Of a DNA stretch of 47,311 bases, positions 40,284-47,311 are shown in pieces (position 1 is the first letter of the stretch; every line of letters starts with the position of its first letter). Where the stretch lies: NCBI GenBank assembly GCA_015228875.1, contig JADGCS010000024.1:1-47311 (forward strand). The letters run 5' to 3'. The position numbers and the translations under genes were made by a program. A model generated the notes under the pieces. That model did not search any database. It was not told the DNA's origin and saw only the letters and a program-made list of their open reading frames with translations. Source of the stretch: Deltaproteobacteria bacterium (GTDB lineage Bacteria > UBA10199 > JADGCS01).

Positions 40284-42659
40284 ATGAAAAACAAGTCATG
40301 GTTTATTTGTCCGGTTGTTTTTTGGTTATTGTTTTTTGCCCCGTCCTTGGTCCGCGCAGAAGAGCCCGCGCCGCCTGCCCTTAAGACCGGCGAGATGAGC
40401 ATTGCCCCCGAATTTTATGATGTGTGGGAAGATATAGACGGGGATATCGATCTCTTTGAAAAAAAAGTCTCAGAACTCGATAAAACCCAGATCACCAAAG
40501 AGGCGATGAAGCAGCTTGATGACCTCTACACGGGGCATCAGGCTGAGTACACCAAGAAAAAGAGACTCTCCAGTTGGTCTCGGTCGCAGACCATGGGGTT
40601 TTATGACGAACTCAAACCTTTTTTTGAAGAGATCGATCGGGTCAAAAAGGGCCAGTCCGATTACATCAAAAACGCTGATAATCTTGTCAAGGAAATCACC
40701 GAAAAAAAGGCAATCCTTGAGCAGTACAAAAAATCCATTGAGTCCGATTCGTTTGATTCCGCCCAGAGACAGGGGGTGTCCGATTACATCAAAAAACTAC
40801 ACGATCTGATCCTCAGGGCAAAAAAGAGCAAGTACGAATACACAAAAAATCAGCGCCGCTACAGGGACCTGTTGACAAACAGTCACGCCCTCGAAAAATC
40901 CCTTAACGATGACATCTCCTATTTCAAGTCGGTGCATTTTAAAAAGACACACGCGTCTTTTTACGAGCCAGGGTTTTATTCACTGATCAATAAACAATTG
41001 ATTGTGGAGTCTGTCGATATCTGGAGGCTTTCGTTAAAACCCAACTGGGACAGACTGCAGAACAGATATTATGAATACGGCTGGTTTGTCGTGGCCCTTG
41101 TTGCCCTGTGGCTCCTTGTCAGAAGGACACAGAGGCTCATTGGCAATCATCTCTTAAAACAGCCTTTTGGGCTGTCTGCTTTGGTGATGATGATCTTTGC
41201 GGGTCTTTATTTTACCAATGTTCCCAATGTGGTTGTTATCCCGTACTGGATCGTTCTTTATTTTCTCCTGTACAGGTTTATCAGGGGACTTGTTAAAGAT
41301 GCTGCTTATCTTGTCGAGGTGCTGACCTTGTTCGGGATTTACGCTTTTTTTGAAACCGTGGAGGCCCTTGGTCTGCCCGTTGTCTTGTACCGCCTGTGTC
41401 TCACTGTGGTCAGTCTGGCATTGGTCCTGTTTGTGTATCTGGTGGGCAGCAAAAACAGGAGGCTCAAAGGGGCCAAAGGGGTTCTTAATTCGGTGCTTGT
41501 GCTTTTTTTTATCGGTATTACTGTTCTGGAGATTATTGGTTTTCATCTCCTGTCGGTGCTGTTTTTTCAGGGCACGATCAAGACCGCGGTCCTGGTTTTT
41601 GCCTTGTGGAACCTGCGTGCCTATTTTATCGAGATTATCCCCGTCCTCTTGCAGCTTGAGGCTTTCCAGCAGATCAAAATCATCAGCAATAATTTTGATT
41701 TCATCTACAAAAAACTGCGGTTCTTTTTTCATTTGTTTCTGGTCTTTTTTTTGATTGTGTCTCTCCTGCAGGTCTGGGGGGTCTTTCACGACTTTCATGA
41801 CGCCTGCCAGGGTGTTTTGTCCTTTGGTTTTACCCTGGAAAGTTTTCCTTTAACCGTGGGCAGGCTGCTTGCTGCCTTCGTTCTCATCTACGCTGCAGAT
41901 TTTCTGTCTTATTCCATCCAGCGTGTTCTCTCCGACGAAATTTATCCCCATAAAAACATCACCCCCGGGACAGGAAAATCCATCAACACCCTTATTTCTT
42001 ATGCCATATGGATTATTGTTTTTGTGTTTGTGATGATGGGTTTTGGTTTTGACCTTGGCAAACTGACCATCATCGCCGGTGCCCTCTCGGTTGGTATTGG
42101 GTTTGGGCTGCAGAACATTGTCAACAATTTCATCTCCGGCCTGATCCTGCTCTTTGAGAGGCCCATCAAGGTGGGTGATCTGCTCGATATCGATGGCGGT
42201 TGGGGTGTTGTTGAAAAAGTGGGCTTGCGATCAACCATCATCAGCACTTTTGCGCGCACACATGTGATTATCCCCAACTCGGAGTTTGTCACCCAGAAGG
42301 TGACCAATCTCACACTCTCGGATACCGATTACCGCGTGAAGTTTTCTGTGGGGGTCGCGTATGGGAGCGACACGGCGCTTGTCAAAGAGACGCTTCTCGG
42401 GGTCGTCAAAAAACACCCGATGGTCGAGGCCGAGCCAGAGCCGCTGGTCTTTTTGACAGCCTTTGGTGAAAGCTCCCTTGATTTTGAAATCCTTACATGG
42501 ACAAAAGACGTGCTTAACAAACAAACCATTATGAGCGATCTTTTGTTGGAGATTGACAGGGAGTTCAGGCAAAAGAATATCGAGGTTCCTTTTCCCCAGC
42601 GTGACCTGCACGTGAGGTCGGTTGACGCGTCGGTTGTTGCGTCCATTAAAAAGATGTGA
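40284..42659 (+). CDS. Large MscS-family mechanosensitive channel
   Basis: A 791-residue protein. A signal peptide (MKNKSWFICPVVFWLLFFAP...VRA) precedes a periplasmic, charged, coiled-coil-rich domain of about 240 residues. About ten hydrophobic segments follow (from residue about 265). The C-terminal MscS core is clear: LTIIAGALSVGIGFGLQN (pore helix), NNFISGLILLFERPIKVGD, STFARTHVIIPNSEFV. This is the MscK/YbdG-type long form that releases solutes on hypo-osmotic shock. ATG 40284 has GGGAG upstream; upstream in-frame codons to 40230 are unlikely to be used. Confidence 0.92.
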   Translation: MKNKSWFICPVVFWLLFFAPSLVRAEEPAPPALKTGEMSIAPEFYDVWEDIDGDIDLFEKKVSELDKTQITKEAMKQLDDLYTGHQAEYTKKKRLSSWSRSQTMGFYDELKPFFEEIDRVKKGQSDYIKNADNLVKEITEKKAILEQYKKSIESDSFDSAQRQGVSDYIKKLHDLILRAKKSKYEYTKNQRRYRDLLTNSHALEKSLNDDISYFKSVHFKKTHASFYEPGFYSLINKQLIVESVDIWRLSLKPNWDRLQNRYYEYGWFVVALVALWLLVRRTQRLIGNHLLKQPFGLSALVMMIFAGLYFTNVPNVVVIPYWIVLYFLLYRFIRGLVKDAAYLVEVLTLFGIYAFFETVEALGLPVVLYRLCLTVVSLALVLFVYLVGSKNRRLKGAKGVLNSVLVLFFIGITVLEIIGFHLLSVLFFQGTIKTAVLVFALWNLRAYFIEIIPVLLQLEAFQQIKIISNNFDFIYKKLRFFFHLFLVFFLIVSLLQVWGVFHDFHDACQGVLSFGFTLESFPLTVGRLLAAFVLIYAADFLSYSIQRVLSDEIYPHKNITPGTGKSINTLISYAIWIIVFVFVMMGFGFDLGKLTIIAGALSVGIGFGLQNIVNNFISGLILLFERPIKVGDLLDIDGGWGVVEKVGLRSTIISTFARTHVIIPNSEFVTQKVTNLTLSDTDYRVKFSVGVAYGSDTALVKETLLGVVKKHPMVEAEPEPLVFLTAFGESSLDFEILTWTKDVLNKQTIMSDLLLEIDREFRQKNIEVPFPQRDLHVRSVDASVVASIKKM

Positions 42660-42691
42660 CGGGGGGGCGCGGGGTTTTAGAAGGTGTTTTT

Positions 42692-42739
42692 TTATATTGT
42701 ATTTTATATTGTATTTTAAATATAATTTTAAATATATTT
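42692..42739. repeat. AT-rich direct repeat upstream of the toxin-antitoxin pair
   Basis: TATATTGTATTTTATATTGTATTTTA followed by AAATATAATTTTAAATATA, two tandem TATTGTATTTTA-type units and a partly palindromic block. It lies just upstream of the antitoxin promoter and could be a binding site for the autoregulatory antitoxin. Confidence 0.6.
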
Positions 42740-42767
42740 GACAACTGTATATTCAATTGTTTAAAAT
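42738..42767 (+). promoter_or_regulatory. Promoter of the toxin-antitoxin operon, possibly leaderless
   Basis: TTGACA (42738-42743), 18-base spacer, TAAAAT (42762-42767), only 5 bases before the antitoxin ATG at 42773. The transcript would begin at or next to the start codon. No Shine-Dalgarno sequence is present. Confidence 0.5.
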
Positions 42768-42772
42768 GAACC

Positions 42773-43021
42773 ATGCTGACCACCATTCAAATCAGCAAGG
42801 CCGAAGATCGTTTTATTACAAGGCTCAAAAAGCTGCTGGGGCTTTCCTCGAAAAAGGCTGTTGTCATGGCGGGGGTCCAAAATCTTTGGCTGGAGCATCT
42901 TAAACAAACAAAGGCGCAAAGGCTTCAAAAGGCGGCTCTTTCGGTTCAAAAAGAATCTGCGGAGGTTCATCACGAATTTTCAAGCAAGGCTTTTGGCCTG
43001 ACACACTGGGATGAAGATTAA
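42773..43021 (+). CDS. Antitoxin partner of MazF-type toxin
   Basis: An 82-residue protein. The N-terminus (MLTTIQISKAEDRFITRLKK) reads like a ribbon-helix-helix or short DNA-binding start; the middle is helical and the C-terminal 30 residues (SAEVHHEFSSKAFGLTHWDED) would be the flexible toxin-wrapping tail, as in MazE/PemI-type antitoxins. No exact family is recognised. Assignment rests mostly on position: its stop region overlaps the MazF start by 11 bases, the usual antitoxin-toxin order. AT-rich repeats upstream are a plausible operator. Confidence 0.7.
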   Translation: MLTTIQISKAEDRFITRLKKLLGLSSKKAVVMAGVQNLWLEHLKQTKAQRLQKAALSVQKESAEVHHEFSSKAFGLTHWDED

Positions 43022-43358
43022 ACGCTGGGGTATTTACCTCGTCAATTTAGATCCAAACATCGGGACAAAACCCGGCAAGGTGCGCCCCGCCGTGGTTGTC
43101 CAAAGTGACATCGTCAACGACACCCACCATCCCTCGACGGTCATTCTTCCCATTTCAAGCAAAACAAGAAACAAAGATCAATTCCCGCTGCGGGTTTTTA
43201 TCGAACAAACCGAATCCGGTCTTGAAAAAGACTCGGTGATTCTTGTGGATCAAATCCTTGCATGGGACAACAGGCGGTTTATAAAACAGATCGGCATGTT
43301 ATCCCGTCAAAAATCACAGCAACTTGAGTCCGCGATCAGGGATTTTTTTGAGTTGTAA
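43011..43358 (+). CDS. MazF/PemK-family mRNA interferase toxin
   Basis: A 115-residue toxin of the type II MazF family that cleaves mRNA. RWGIYLVNLDPNIGTKPGKV is the canonical N-terminus with the E/D-x-x-K-x-RP core (GKVRPAVVVQSD). VILPISSK and DSVILVDQI are the conserved T-x-x-x-P-x-S and D-Q-x strands. The conserved Arg in KVRP and the later catalytic Thr position (STVILPIS) are present. It overlaps the antitoxin by 11 bases, consistent with coupled translation. It probably acts in plasmid or chromosomal maintenance or stress growth arrest. Confidence 0.93.
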   Translation: MKIKRWGIYLVNLDPNIGTKPGKVRPAVVVQSDIVNDTHHPSTVILPISSKTRNKDQFPLRVFIEQTESGLEKDSVILVDQILAWDNRRFIKQIGMLSRQKSQQLESAIRDFFEL

Positions 43359-43426
43359 TGCGTGATGTTGCCAAAGGCTCATATCTATGCGCGATGCCAT
43401 AAATCTTTGCTGAAAAAACAGACATC

Positions 43427-43541
43427 GTCATCCGGAGCAAAGAGATTGCCGCGAAGCTTTTGCTCCTCGCAATGACTGCGTTATCATCGCGAGCGCGGCG
43501 TGGCGATCCCACTGACGCAGATTGCTTTCATTATTCGCAAT
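43427..43541. repeat. Degenerate GTCATTGCGAG-type inverted repeats
   Basis: CGTCATCCGGAGCAAAG ... TTTTGCTCCTCGCAATGACTGCG form an imperfect inverted pair, followed by ATCGCGAGCGCGGCGTGGCG. It resembles the repeat at 21111. It lies between MazF and the cupin gene. Confidence 0.55.
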
Positions 43542-43572
43542 GATTGATGTCGCTCGGTATAACTTAAGACTA

Positions 43573-43848
43573 TCACGCAAAGTGATAATGCTTGCGGACG
43601 GGCTGTTTGATATCCCAGACGCATTTCATTCCCTTGGGAAACACAACCAGATCGCCCTTGCCAAAGCTGACCGGGGCGCCACCCTTGGGGGTGACGGTGA
43701 CTGCGCCATCGAGAAAATAGCAGGTTTCTTCTGAGTCGTACGACCAATCGAATGTTGAAATCTCTTTTTCCCAGATGGGCCAGCCTTTGATGCCTTTTTC
43801 TTTAAGTTCACCCTCGGTGGGCTTTTTTACTTTGATTTCGAGTGCCAT
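43573..43848 (-). CDS. Small cupin-domain protein
   Basis: A 91-residue single-domain cupin (EutQ/DUF861-like). WPIWEKEISTFDWSYDSEET, CYFLDGAVTVTPKGGAPV, FGKGDLVVFPKGMKCVWDI and PVRKHYHF form the expected beta strands. Some small cupins bind metals through His/Glu; here E in SYDSEET and the C-terminal HYH are candidate ligands. The function is unknown; members include sugar-binding or dioxygenase-like proteins. AAAGGAGC lies 5-8 bases before ATG 43848, a strong ribosome binding site. Confidence 0.88.
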   Translation of the reverse strand: MALEIKVKKPTEGELKEKGIKGWPIWEKEISTFDWSYDSEETCYFLDGAVTVTPKGGAPVSFGKGDLVVFPKGMKCVWDIKQPVRKHYHFA

Positions 43849-43869
43849 AATCTGCTCCTTTTACTAAAG

Positions 43870-43995
43870 GGCACCTCTAAAAATCCTGCGTAAACCCCCT
43901 CTTGAAAAGAGGGGGCAGGGGGAGTTAAGAAATTCAGGTGTTTCCTAACAACTCCCCCAGCCCCCTCTTGCTAAGAGGGGGTTTTTAGCGGTGCC
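43870..43995. repeat. 126-bp GC-rich inverted-repeat element
   Basis: Terminal inverted repeats GGCACCTCTAAAAA and TTTTTAGCGGTGCC (one mismatch). Each half contains a second hairpin, CCCCCTCTT...AAGAGGGGG, with (G)4-5AGTT flanks. No ORF. It lies upstream of the cupin gene and downstream of the HNH gene on the minus strand, and would fold as a double hairpin. Such A/T-bounded GC-rich elements are common MITE-like repeats. Confidence 0.85.
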
Positions 43996-44056
43996 TAAAG
44001 ACGGTATGCCTCGTATGACAGGATGATTGATAACGCAAGCGTTGTGATTTTGGCCG

Positions 44057-44422
44057 TTACTTTTTTTTAAGCAGTTTTTCCAGGTCTGCAAAAGGCTTGT
44101 ATGTGGAGGTCTCGGTCTTGGCATCTTCGATGGTGTCGGCCTCTTTAAGCCATGCAGCGTCCGCGTGCGAAGAATGCTCGTTTTCGTGACAATAGATGCA
44201 CAACAGTTCCCAGTTGCTCCCATCGTTGGGGTTGTTGTCGTGGTTGTGATCCTTGTGATGCACGGTGAGTTCGCGCAGTTGTTTGCCCTCGAACTCCCTT
44301 CCACAATGGCCACAGCAGTGCGGATAAAGTTTGAGGGCCCTCTCGCGATAGCCCCTGATTTTTTTTTCGTGGTCCTGCCAAAATTTTGCCGACAAAGCGC
44401 CTTGTGTTTTATCAGATGACAT
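44057..44422 (-). CDS. HNH endonuclease-family protein, YajD-like
   Basis: A 121-residue HNH protein. CGHCGREFEG provides the first zinc Cys pair; LTVHHKDHNHDNNPNDGSNW is the HH...N core (HHKDHNHDNNP is the YajD signature), and CIYCHENEH gives the second Cys pair and catalytic His. A single-strand or double-strand nicking role is possible; YajD itself is uncharacterised. It has the short positively charged tail LEKLLKKK. It is flanked by an inverted repeat and a frameshifted gene. Confidence 0.9.
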   Translation of the reverse strand: MSSDKTQGALSAKFWQDHEKKIRGYRERALKLYPHCCGHCGREFEGKQLRELTVHHKDHNHDNNPNDGSNWELLCIYCHENEHSSHADAAWLKEADTIEDAKTETSTYKPFADLEKLLKKK

Positions 44423-44475
44423 GTGAGCTCCGTATTGATTGATGCGCCGGATTATATTTTTAAGGCTTCAAAAAA

Positions 44476-44953
44476 TCAATCCGCGGGTTTTTTATTCATG
44501 GGGATTGTTTCTGTGTAGAGGGGGACCTTTGGTTCTGGCCTTTCCTGCGCCTGTCTTGGTTGAAGACTTTGTTGCAATCTCTCGATCTCGGGGGTGTTGG
44601 GGGCTGGGGTCCCTTCTGATTGTATGGGGTATTCCGAGACAACCCTTTTTTCTGCATCGCCGTCGCAGTTGGTGTCGAAGAACAGCACGCTCCTTGCCAT
44701 GGCCCCGTCAACAGTGGCAATGCAGGTCATGTTGCATGTGCCGTCTACAAATGAGTTCATGGAGTAGTTCGTATTTTTTGATGGTGATGCGATTGCTGAT
44801 CCCATCCCCATCAGTATCAACAGCGGTTACATCAAAATCAACCTGACCGCTTTCGTTTGTTATGGTGTGTTTTCCGGGATTGACCCAGAGTTCATCACGG
44901 TTGCCAACGAGATCGCTCACGAGTATGTGGGGGAGTTTGTTTGGTTCTGTCAT
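44476..44953 (-). pseudogene. Frameshifted gene with Asp-rich metal-binding motifs
   Basis: Two overlapping minus-strand frames join into one protein. The first (start 44953, MTEPNKLPHILVSDLVGNRD) includes VDTDGDGISNRITIKK; the second continues in another frame, NTNYSMNSFVDGTCNMTC, then SVLFFDTNCDGDAEKR and ends MNKKPAD at 44476. DTDGDG and DTNCDGD look like EF-hand-like or thrombospondin type 3-like Ca2+ loops. The switch can occur at ATCAAAAAATACG, an A-run. One base difference there gives a smooth join. It could be a real mutation, a sequencing error or programmed slippage. Confidence 0.55.
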
Positions 44954-45168
44954 AAATTGCTCACCTGATCATGTTAAAGGGTTGTTGGCGACGCTCACCA
45001 TTATTATCGGTACAGGGGGGCTACGTGTTGCTAAAAAAAATGCCCAAAATCAGACACTTGACAGAAAAAACAGTAATAATTCAGCGCTATTGAAAATCCT
45101 CTAAGATAATTTTTGTTTCTTTTTAAAAACGACCCCTTTTTGGCTTTGATGAGGCGCGGGATTTTTAT

Positions 45169-45199
45169 TGACCCCTTATGCTCCTGACCCCTTATGCTC
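45169..45199 (+). repeat. Two 15-bp direct repeats
   Basis: TGACCCCTTATGCTC occurs at 45169-45183 and 45185-45199, one base apart. TGACCCCTTA recurs at 46674. The rest of 44954-45249 shows no gene; small frames there have no support. Confidence 0.7.
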
Positions 45200-45249
45200 A
45201 TGCTTCGACACACCTTATGCTTTTACAACAGGCTAAAGGCTGACAAGCG

Positions 45250-45930
45250 CTACGCCTTTACAAAATCCAAAATCTCTTTTCTCCAATATCCAAAAAAATT
45301 CTGGATCTGTTTAAAGGGTGTGTTGGTTAAAAAAATCTTTGGTCTTTGCCTGACGGTTTGAATGTAAGAAAGCTGGTGGGCCAAAATGAGGGGGTCGAGA
45401 CCGGCATCTTTTTTTTGTCCGAGTTCAATGAGTTTGTCCAAGGGAAGATTGATCTCTGGTAACAGGTAATAGAGATCAAGATAGTCTTTGACGTCACTTC
45501 GTTGAATAAGACAGCCAAGCTTGTTGGCCACAAGGTCTGGTAAAGAATCGAGCCAGATATTTTCAAAAAAAATCTTTTTTGCAAGGCACACGGGAATGTC
45601 GTGTATCAAATCCAGTTTGATGGGTAATTTGTTTTTGCGGTGAACAAGATATTGGCAAAACGCGGGCATGGTGCGCGTTATTTCAACCGTGCCAACCGAA
45701 AACAAGTCATGTTTTTTGAGAACACGACCCGCCTCTTCAAATAACCCTGCATCCTGCGTGAACAGATCCAGATCAACCGAAACACGGTGACCAAAATAAA
45801 ACTCTGCGATGCAGGTTCCGCCCGACAAATACAGCCCTTTCCAGTCGGTCAGTGAAAAAAACTCATCAAGAATTTTTATCATGTCGTTATCGATAACATG
45901 ATGTCTTTTGATTCCAGTAGGTGATGGCAT
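45250..45930 (-). CDS. Nucleotidyltransferase, AbiEii/AbiGii-type toxin family
   Basis: About 226 residues from ATG 45930 (frame open upstream to 45975 but that overlaps the partner gene). LYLSGGTCIAEFYFGHRVSV is followed by DLDLFT: the SGG-T plus D-x-D signature of the AbiEii nucleotidyltransferase fold. LPIKLDLIHDIP carries the third acidic residue and VANKLGCLIQRSDVKDYLDL is the family's K-L-x-x-x-x-R-x-x-x-K-D-x-D-L block. Toxins of this family modify tRNA or other targets and are blocked by an AbiEi-type antitoxin. Its start overlaps the upstream gene by 44 bases. Confidence 0.85.
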   Translation of the reverse strand: MPSPTGIKRHHVIDNDMIKILDEFFSLTDWKGLYLSGGTCIAEFYFGHRVSVDLDLFTQDAGLFEEAGRVLKKHDLFSVGTVEITRTMPAFCQYLVHRKNKLPIKLDLIHDIPVCLAKKIFFENIWLDSLPDLVANKLGCLIQRSDVKDYLDLYYLLPEINLPLDKLIELGQKKDAGLDPLILAHQLSYIQTVRQRPKIFLTNTPFKQIQNFFGYWRKEILDFVKA

Positions 45931-46381
45931 CTTTCCACGCTCCTTTGATGGGTTCTCTGAGTTGGGCTTTTTCAAAAAGTTTAATAACAGTATCGAACGA
46001 AAGGATTTTTAGAATGACCTGCGAGGGCAGTCTCTCGAAAAATCTTGAAACAGCCCAGGCATGATCTGAGTGTCTTGTGTCCAAAAGGATGTCCGCAAAT
46101 TTTTTGTTGTTCATGTGTGGTCTATCCCAGAACATTCCGGATTTTTTAAAATCAAATTTTTTGATTTGCAAAGGGCGTATTTGTTTGTTTTGTTTCTGGA
46201 CATTTTTGTTTTGCAGGGTTTCATAGGTTTTGTAATTCAAGATAACAAATGCCTCTGCGTTTATTTTTTTATCCATCAACAAAAGTGGTTGGTCGCCAAG
46301 CCTCATCGAAGTTATTTTTTTAAAGGACAGCTTTTGCAACTCGGTCATGCTGAGGATGTTTTTTGGGTTTGAGTCTAACAT
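45887..46381 (-). CDS. Partner of the AbiEii-like gene, Phd-like N-terminus
   Basis: A 164-residue protein. The first part (TELQKLSFKKITSMRLGDQP ... AEAFVILNYKTYETL) has the pattern of Phd/YefM antitoxins: a short helix, a strand and the prevailing I/V-x-x-Y-x-x-Y/L ending. The C-terminal half (MFWDRPHMNNKKFADILLDT ... AWKDAITYW) resembles the DUF6922-like domain that commonly precedes AbiEii toxin genes. It is thus a likely antitoxin/regulator. ATG 46381 abuts a palindrome; the alternative ATG 46348 is possible. There is no Shine-Dalgarno sequence before 46381. Confidence 0.7.
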   Translation of the reverse strand: MLDSNPKNILSMTELQKLSFKKITSMRLGDQPLLLMDKKINAEAFVILNYKTYETLQNKNVQKQNKQIRPLQIKKFDFKKSGMFWDRPHMNNKKFADILLDTRHSDHAWAVSRFFERLPSQVILKILSFDTVIKLFEKAQLREPIKGAWKDAITYWNQKTSCYR

Positions 46382-46411
46382 ATAATCTAGGTAGTTATCT
46401 ACCTAGATTAT
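46382..46411. promoter_or_regulatory. 30-bp palindrome at the start of the AbiE-like operon
   Basis: Perfect inverted repeat with 13-bp arms and a 4-base centre: ATAATCTAGGTAG TTAT CTACCTAGATTAT. It directly precedes the ATG at 46381. It looks like an autoregulatory operator, or a promoter containing the -10-like TATAAT that appears on the plus strand at 46381. Confidence 0.75.
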
Positions 46412-46575
46412 GACAGATCTTTTAAAACAGGGCAAGGGTAGAGTTTGAATCATTCACGGCAAACCCACAAAAATCAGAAAGCCCTATCCGGCAATTTCTA
46501 CCTCACATTTTTGATCATTATGATAAATTCTCATTTTGATTTGATCAGATGGTCAAAAAAAATGTCAGAACATAA

Positions 46576-46663
46576 CCCGCATAAAGCTGAAAATCCTACG
46601 CGGGCTGGCACCTTGTAAAATATTGATGCAAAAACGCGTCGAAAAAACCTACTTAGGTTCTAA
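46576..46663 (+). repeat. Repeat L4, palindromic element in an intergenic region
   Basis: CCCGCATAAAGCTGAAAATCC, TACGCGGGCTGGCACC, TTGTAAAATATTGATGC, AAACGCGTCGAAAAAACC and AACCTACTTAGGTT. It is the most regular copy and serves as the consensus for L1-L3. It lies between the AbiE-like operon and the gtrA gene. CCCGC and GCGGG can pair, as can the AACCTA/TAGGTT ends. Confidence 0.9.
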
Positions 46664-46691
46664 CTCCTTTTACTGACCCCTTACTTTTTTT

Positions 46692-47141
46692 TTACTTAAA
46701 CAGCAAAAACCGGCGGGCCAGAAAATTCCACAGGTACACCACAAAGGCGGAGCAGATTTTGGAAAGGGTGTAGTGAAATAAAACAATCTCGGTAAAACCC
46801 CACATGATGGCCTCGTTGATCAAAAGACCGATGATGCCGATGAGTGTAAAAAAAAGAAATTCGAGTTTTCTGTTTGAAAGTGTCCTTGCCGAAAAGACCC
46901 ATTTGGTGCTGATAAAATAGTTGATCACCAGCCCGGTCATAAAAGCCACGGCCGCAGAGATGAGGTAGTCAAGTTTGACGAACTCTGTCAGGGCCACCAG
47001 TGTGCCCATGTCGGCAAGAAAGGCCACCCCTCCCACAAAGGTGTATCTGATCAGTTGAATGAAAACACGATCGGTGCTGCCTGTGAAAACGGATTGTATT
47101 ATTTTTTTCATTTGTATTATTTTTTTCATATTGAGTGCCAT
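46692..47141 (-). CDS. GtrA-family membrane protein
   Basis: A 149-residue protein with four hydrophobic helices. FIQLIRYTFVGGVAFLADMG is the conserved R-Y-x-x-V-G-x-x-x-x-x-x-D first helix; AAVAFMTGLVINYFISTKWV corresponds to the N-Y-x-x-x-x-x-W motif of GtrA/flippase-like proteins, which translocate polyprenyl-linked sugars. The start ATG 47141 shares one base with the preceding stop (TGATG), so it is coupled. The N-terminus contains a duplicated MKKIIQ (MKKIIQMKKIIQ). The C-terminus ends WNFLARRFLLFK. A role in surface glycan assembly fits. Confidence 0.88.
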   Translation of the reverse strand: MALNMKKIIQMKKIIQSVFTGSTDRVFIQLIRYTFVGGVAFLADMGTLVALTEFVKLDYLISAAVAFMTGLVINYFISTKWVFSARTLSNRKLEFLFFTLIGIIGLLINEAIMWGFTEIVLFHYTLSKICSAFVVYLWNFLARRFLLFK

Positions 47142-47311
47142 CACTGATGGACAAGCCGCGAGACCCGTTTGTATAAATAATACCGCTCATCGTTCTCCCC
47201 GCCCTTGCCGTGGCCAAACCCCTTTGTGATATATTTTGGATTTGTGGCAAAGACAAACCTAAAGTCATCGACAAACTCTGTGGGAAGAGGGGTCGTGACA
47301 ATCAAAAGGGC
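47141..47311 (-). CDS. C-terminal fragment of an unknown gene coupled to gtrA
   Basis: The frame is open from the window edge to a TGA at 47141-47143 (57 codons including the stop). The translated end has PLPTEFVDDFRFVFATNPKY and closes YYLYKRVSRLVHQ. I do not recognise a family. Its stop and the gtrA start overlap as TGATG, so the two belong to one operon, and a role in sugar or envelope metabolism is inferred from this neighbour. Confidence 0.7.
   Translation of the reverse strand, partial: ALLIVTTPLPTEFVDDFRFVFATNPKYITKGFGHGKGGENDERYYLYKRVSRLVHQ

Noticed and set aside
41154..41798. Long minus-strand frame inside the MscS-type gene
   Set aside because: Shadow of a hydrophobic coding region; rich in K, Q and D with no domain and no upstream ribosome binding site.
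46562..46621. Small ORF starting MSEHNP and reading through repeat L4 to its TAA
   Set aside because: Only about 19 codons, no ribosome binding site; the same sequence is explained by the repeat.
1..47311. tRNA or rRNA genes
   Set aside because: No cloverleaf-like segment ending in a T-arm GTTCRANYC with matching acceptor stem was found by eye; a program such as tRNAscan-SE would be decisive.

Overview
The window comes from a diderm (Gram-negative) bacterium of moderate GC content. It carries an Mla-type outer-membrane lipid transport operon, paired LolC/E-type permeases, lipoboxes, periplasmic HtrA and TatA. The combination of a PrkA-YeaH-SpoVR operon, an IHF-like protein and dense palindromic intergenic repeats fits a deltaproteobacteria-like or Bdellovibrio-like lineage from an environmental genome, but the phylum cannot be fixed from this sequence. 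No rRNA, tRNA, CRISPR array, phage or transposase gene was seen.

Layout. 1-8.0 kb: a partial coiled-coil membrane protein, a flavoprotein, a metallophosphoesterase, Maf, a lipoprotein and mlaE-mlaF-mlaD. 8.1-13.0 kb: prkA-yeaH-spoVR, a stress-signalling operon. 13.3-21.0 kb: an IHF-like protein and dprA, then a tightly overlapping run hemD / putative molybdenum carrier / two unknown envelope proteins, a methyltransferase and a trypsin-like protease. 21.6-30.6 kb: an exported Nudix-like protein, tatA, an AI-2E family permease, lysS, two LolC/E-like permeases, a flavin reductase-like protein, htrA and hsp20. 30.8-40.1 kb: a deoxyhypusine synthase-like gene and, on the minus strand, an apparent operon of a fold-type II PLP enzyme, a DgcN (DUF1611) homologue, a MurL-like PP-loop domain fused to a creatininase-family amidohydrolase, a DgcA-like enolase-superfamily epimerase, a GT2 glycosyltransferase and a B12-binding radical SAM enzyme. 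40.3-47.3 kb: a large MscS-type channel, a MazF toxin-antitoxin pair, a cupin, an HNH nuclease, a frameshifted gene, an AbiEii-type nucleotidyltransferase with its partner, and a GtrA protein.

Two things stand out. First, the window is seeded with several families of short palindromic repeats. One family, about 85 bp with four copies, has landed in frame inside lysS and encodes roughly 29 extra residues of lysyl-tRNA synthetase. Another copy supplies the last codons and stop of a polytopic membrane protein. This resembles the behaviour of Rickettsia palindromic elements in an unrelated repeat. A second family (two full copies, 162 and 152 bp) folds on paper into a terminal stem with two internal hairpins, and its stems differ between copies by compensating changes. 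A third family carries the short palindrome CAAGTTNNTAACTTG and sits just upstream of several genes.

Second, the minus-strand 31.8-40.1 kb operon gathers several enzymes whose relatives invert or modify glutamate or glutamyl residues (MurL-like, DgcN, DgcA) in one unit, including a fusion I do not recognise as described. It looks like an uncharacterised amino-acid or peptide pathway. All functional statements rest on motif recognition by eye, without database searches.
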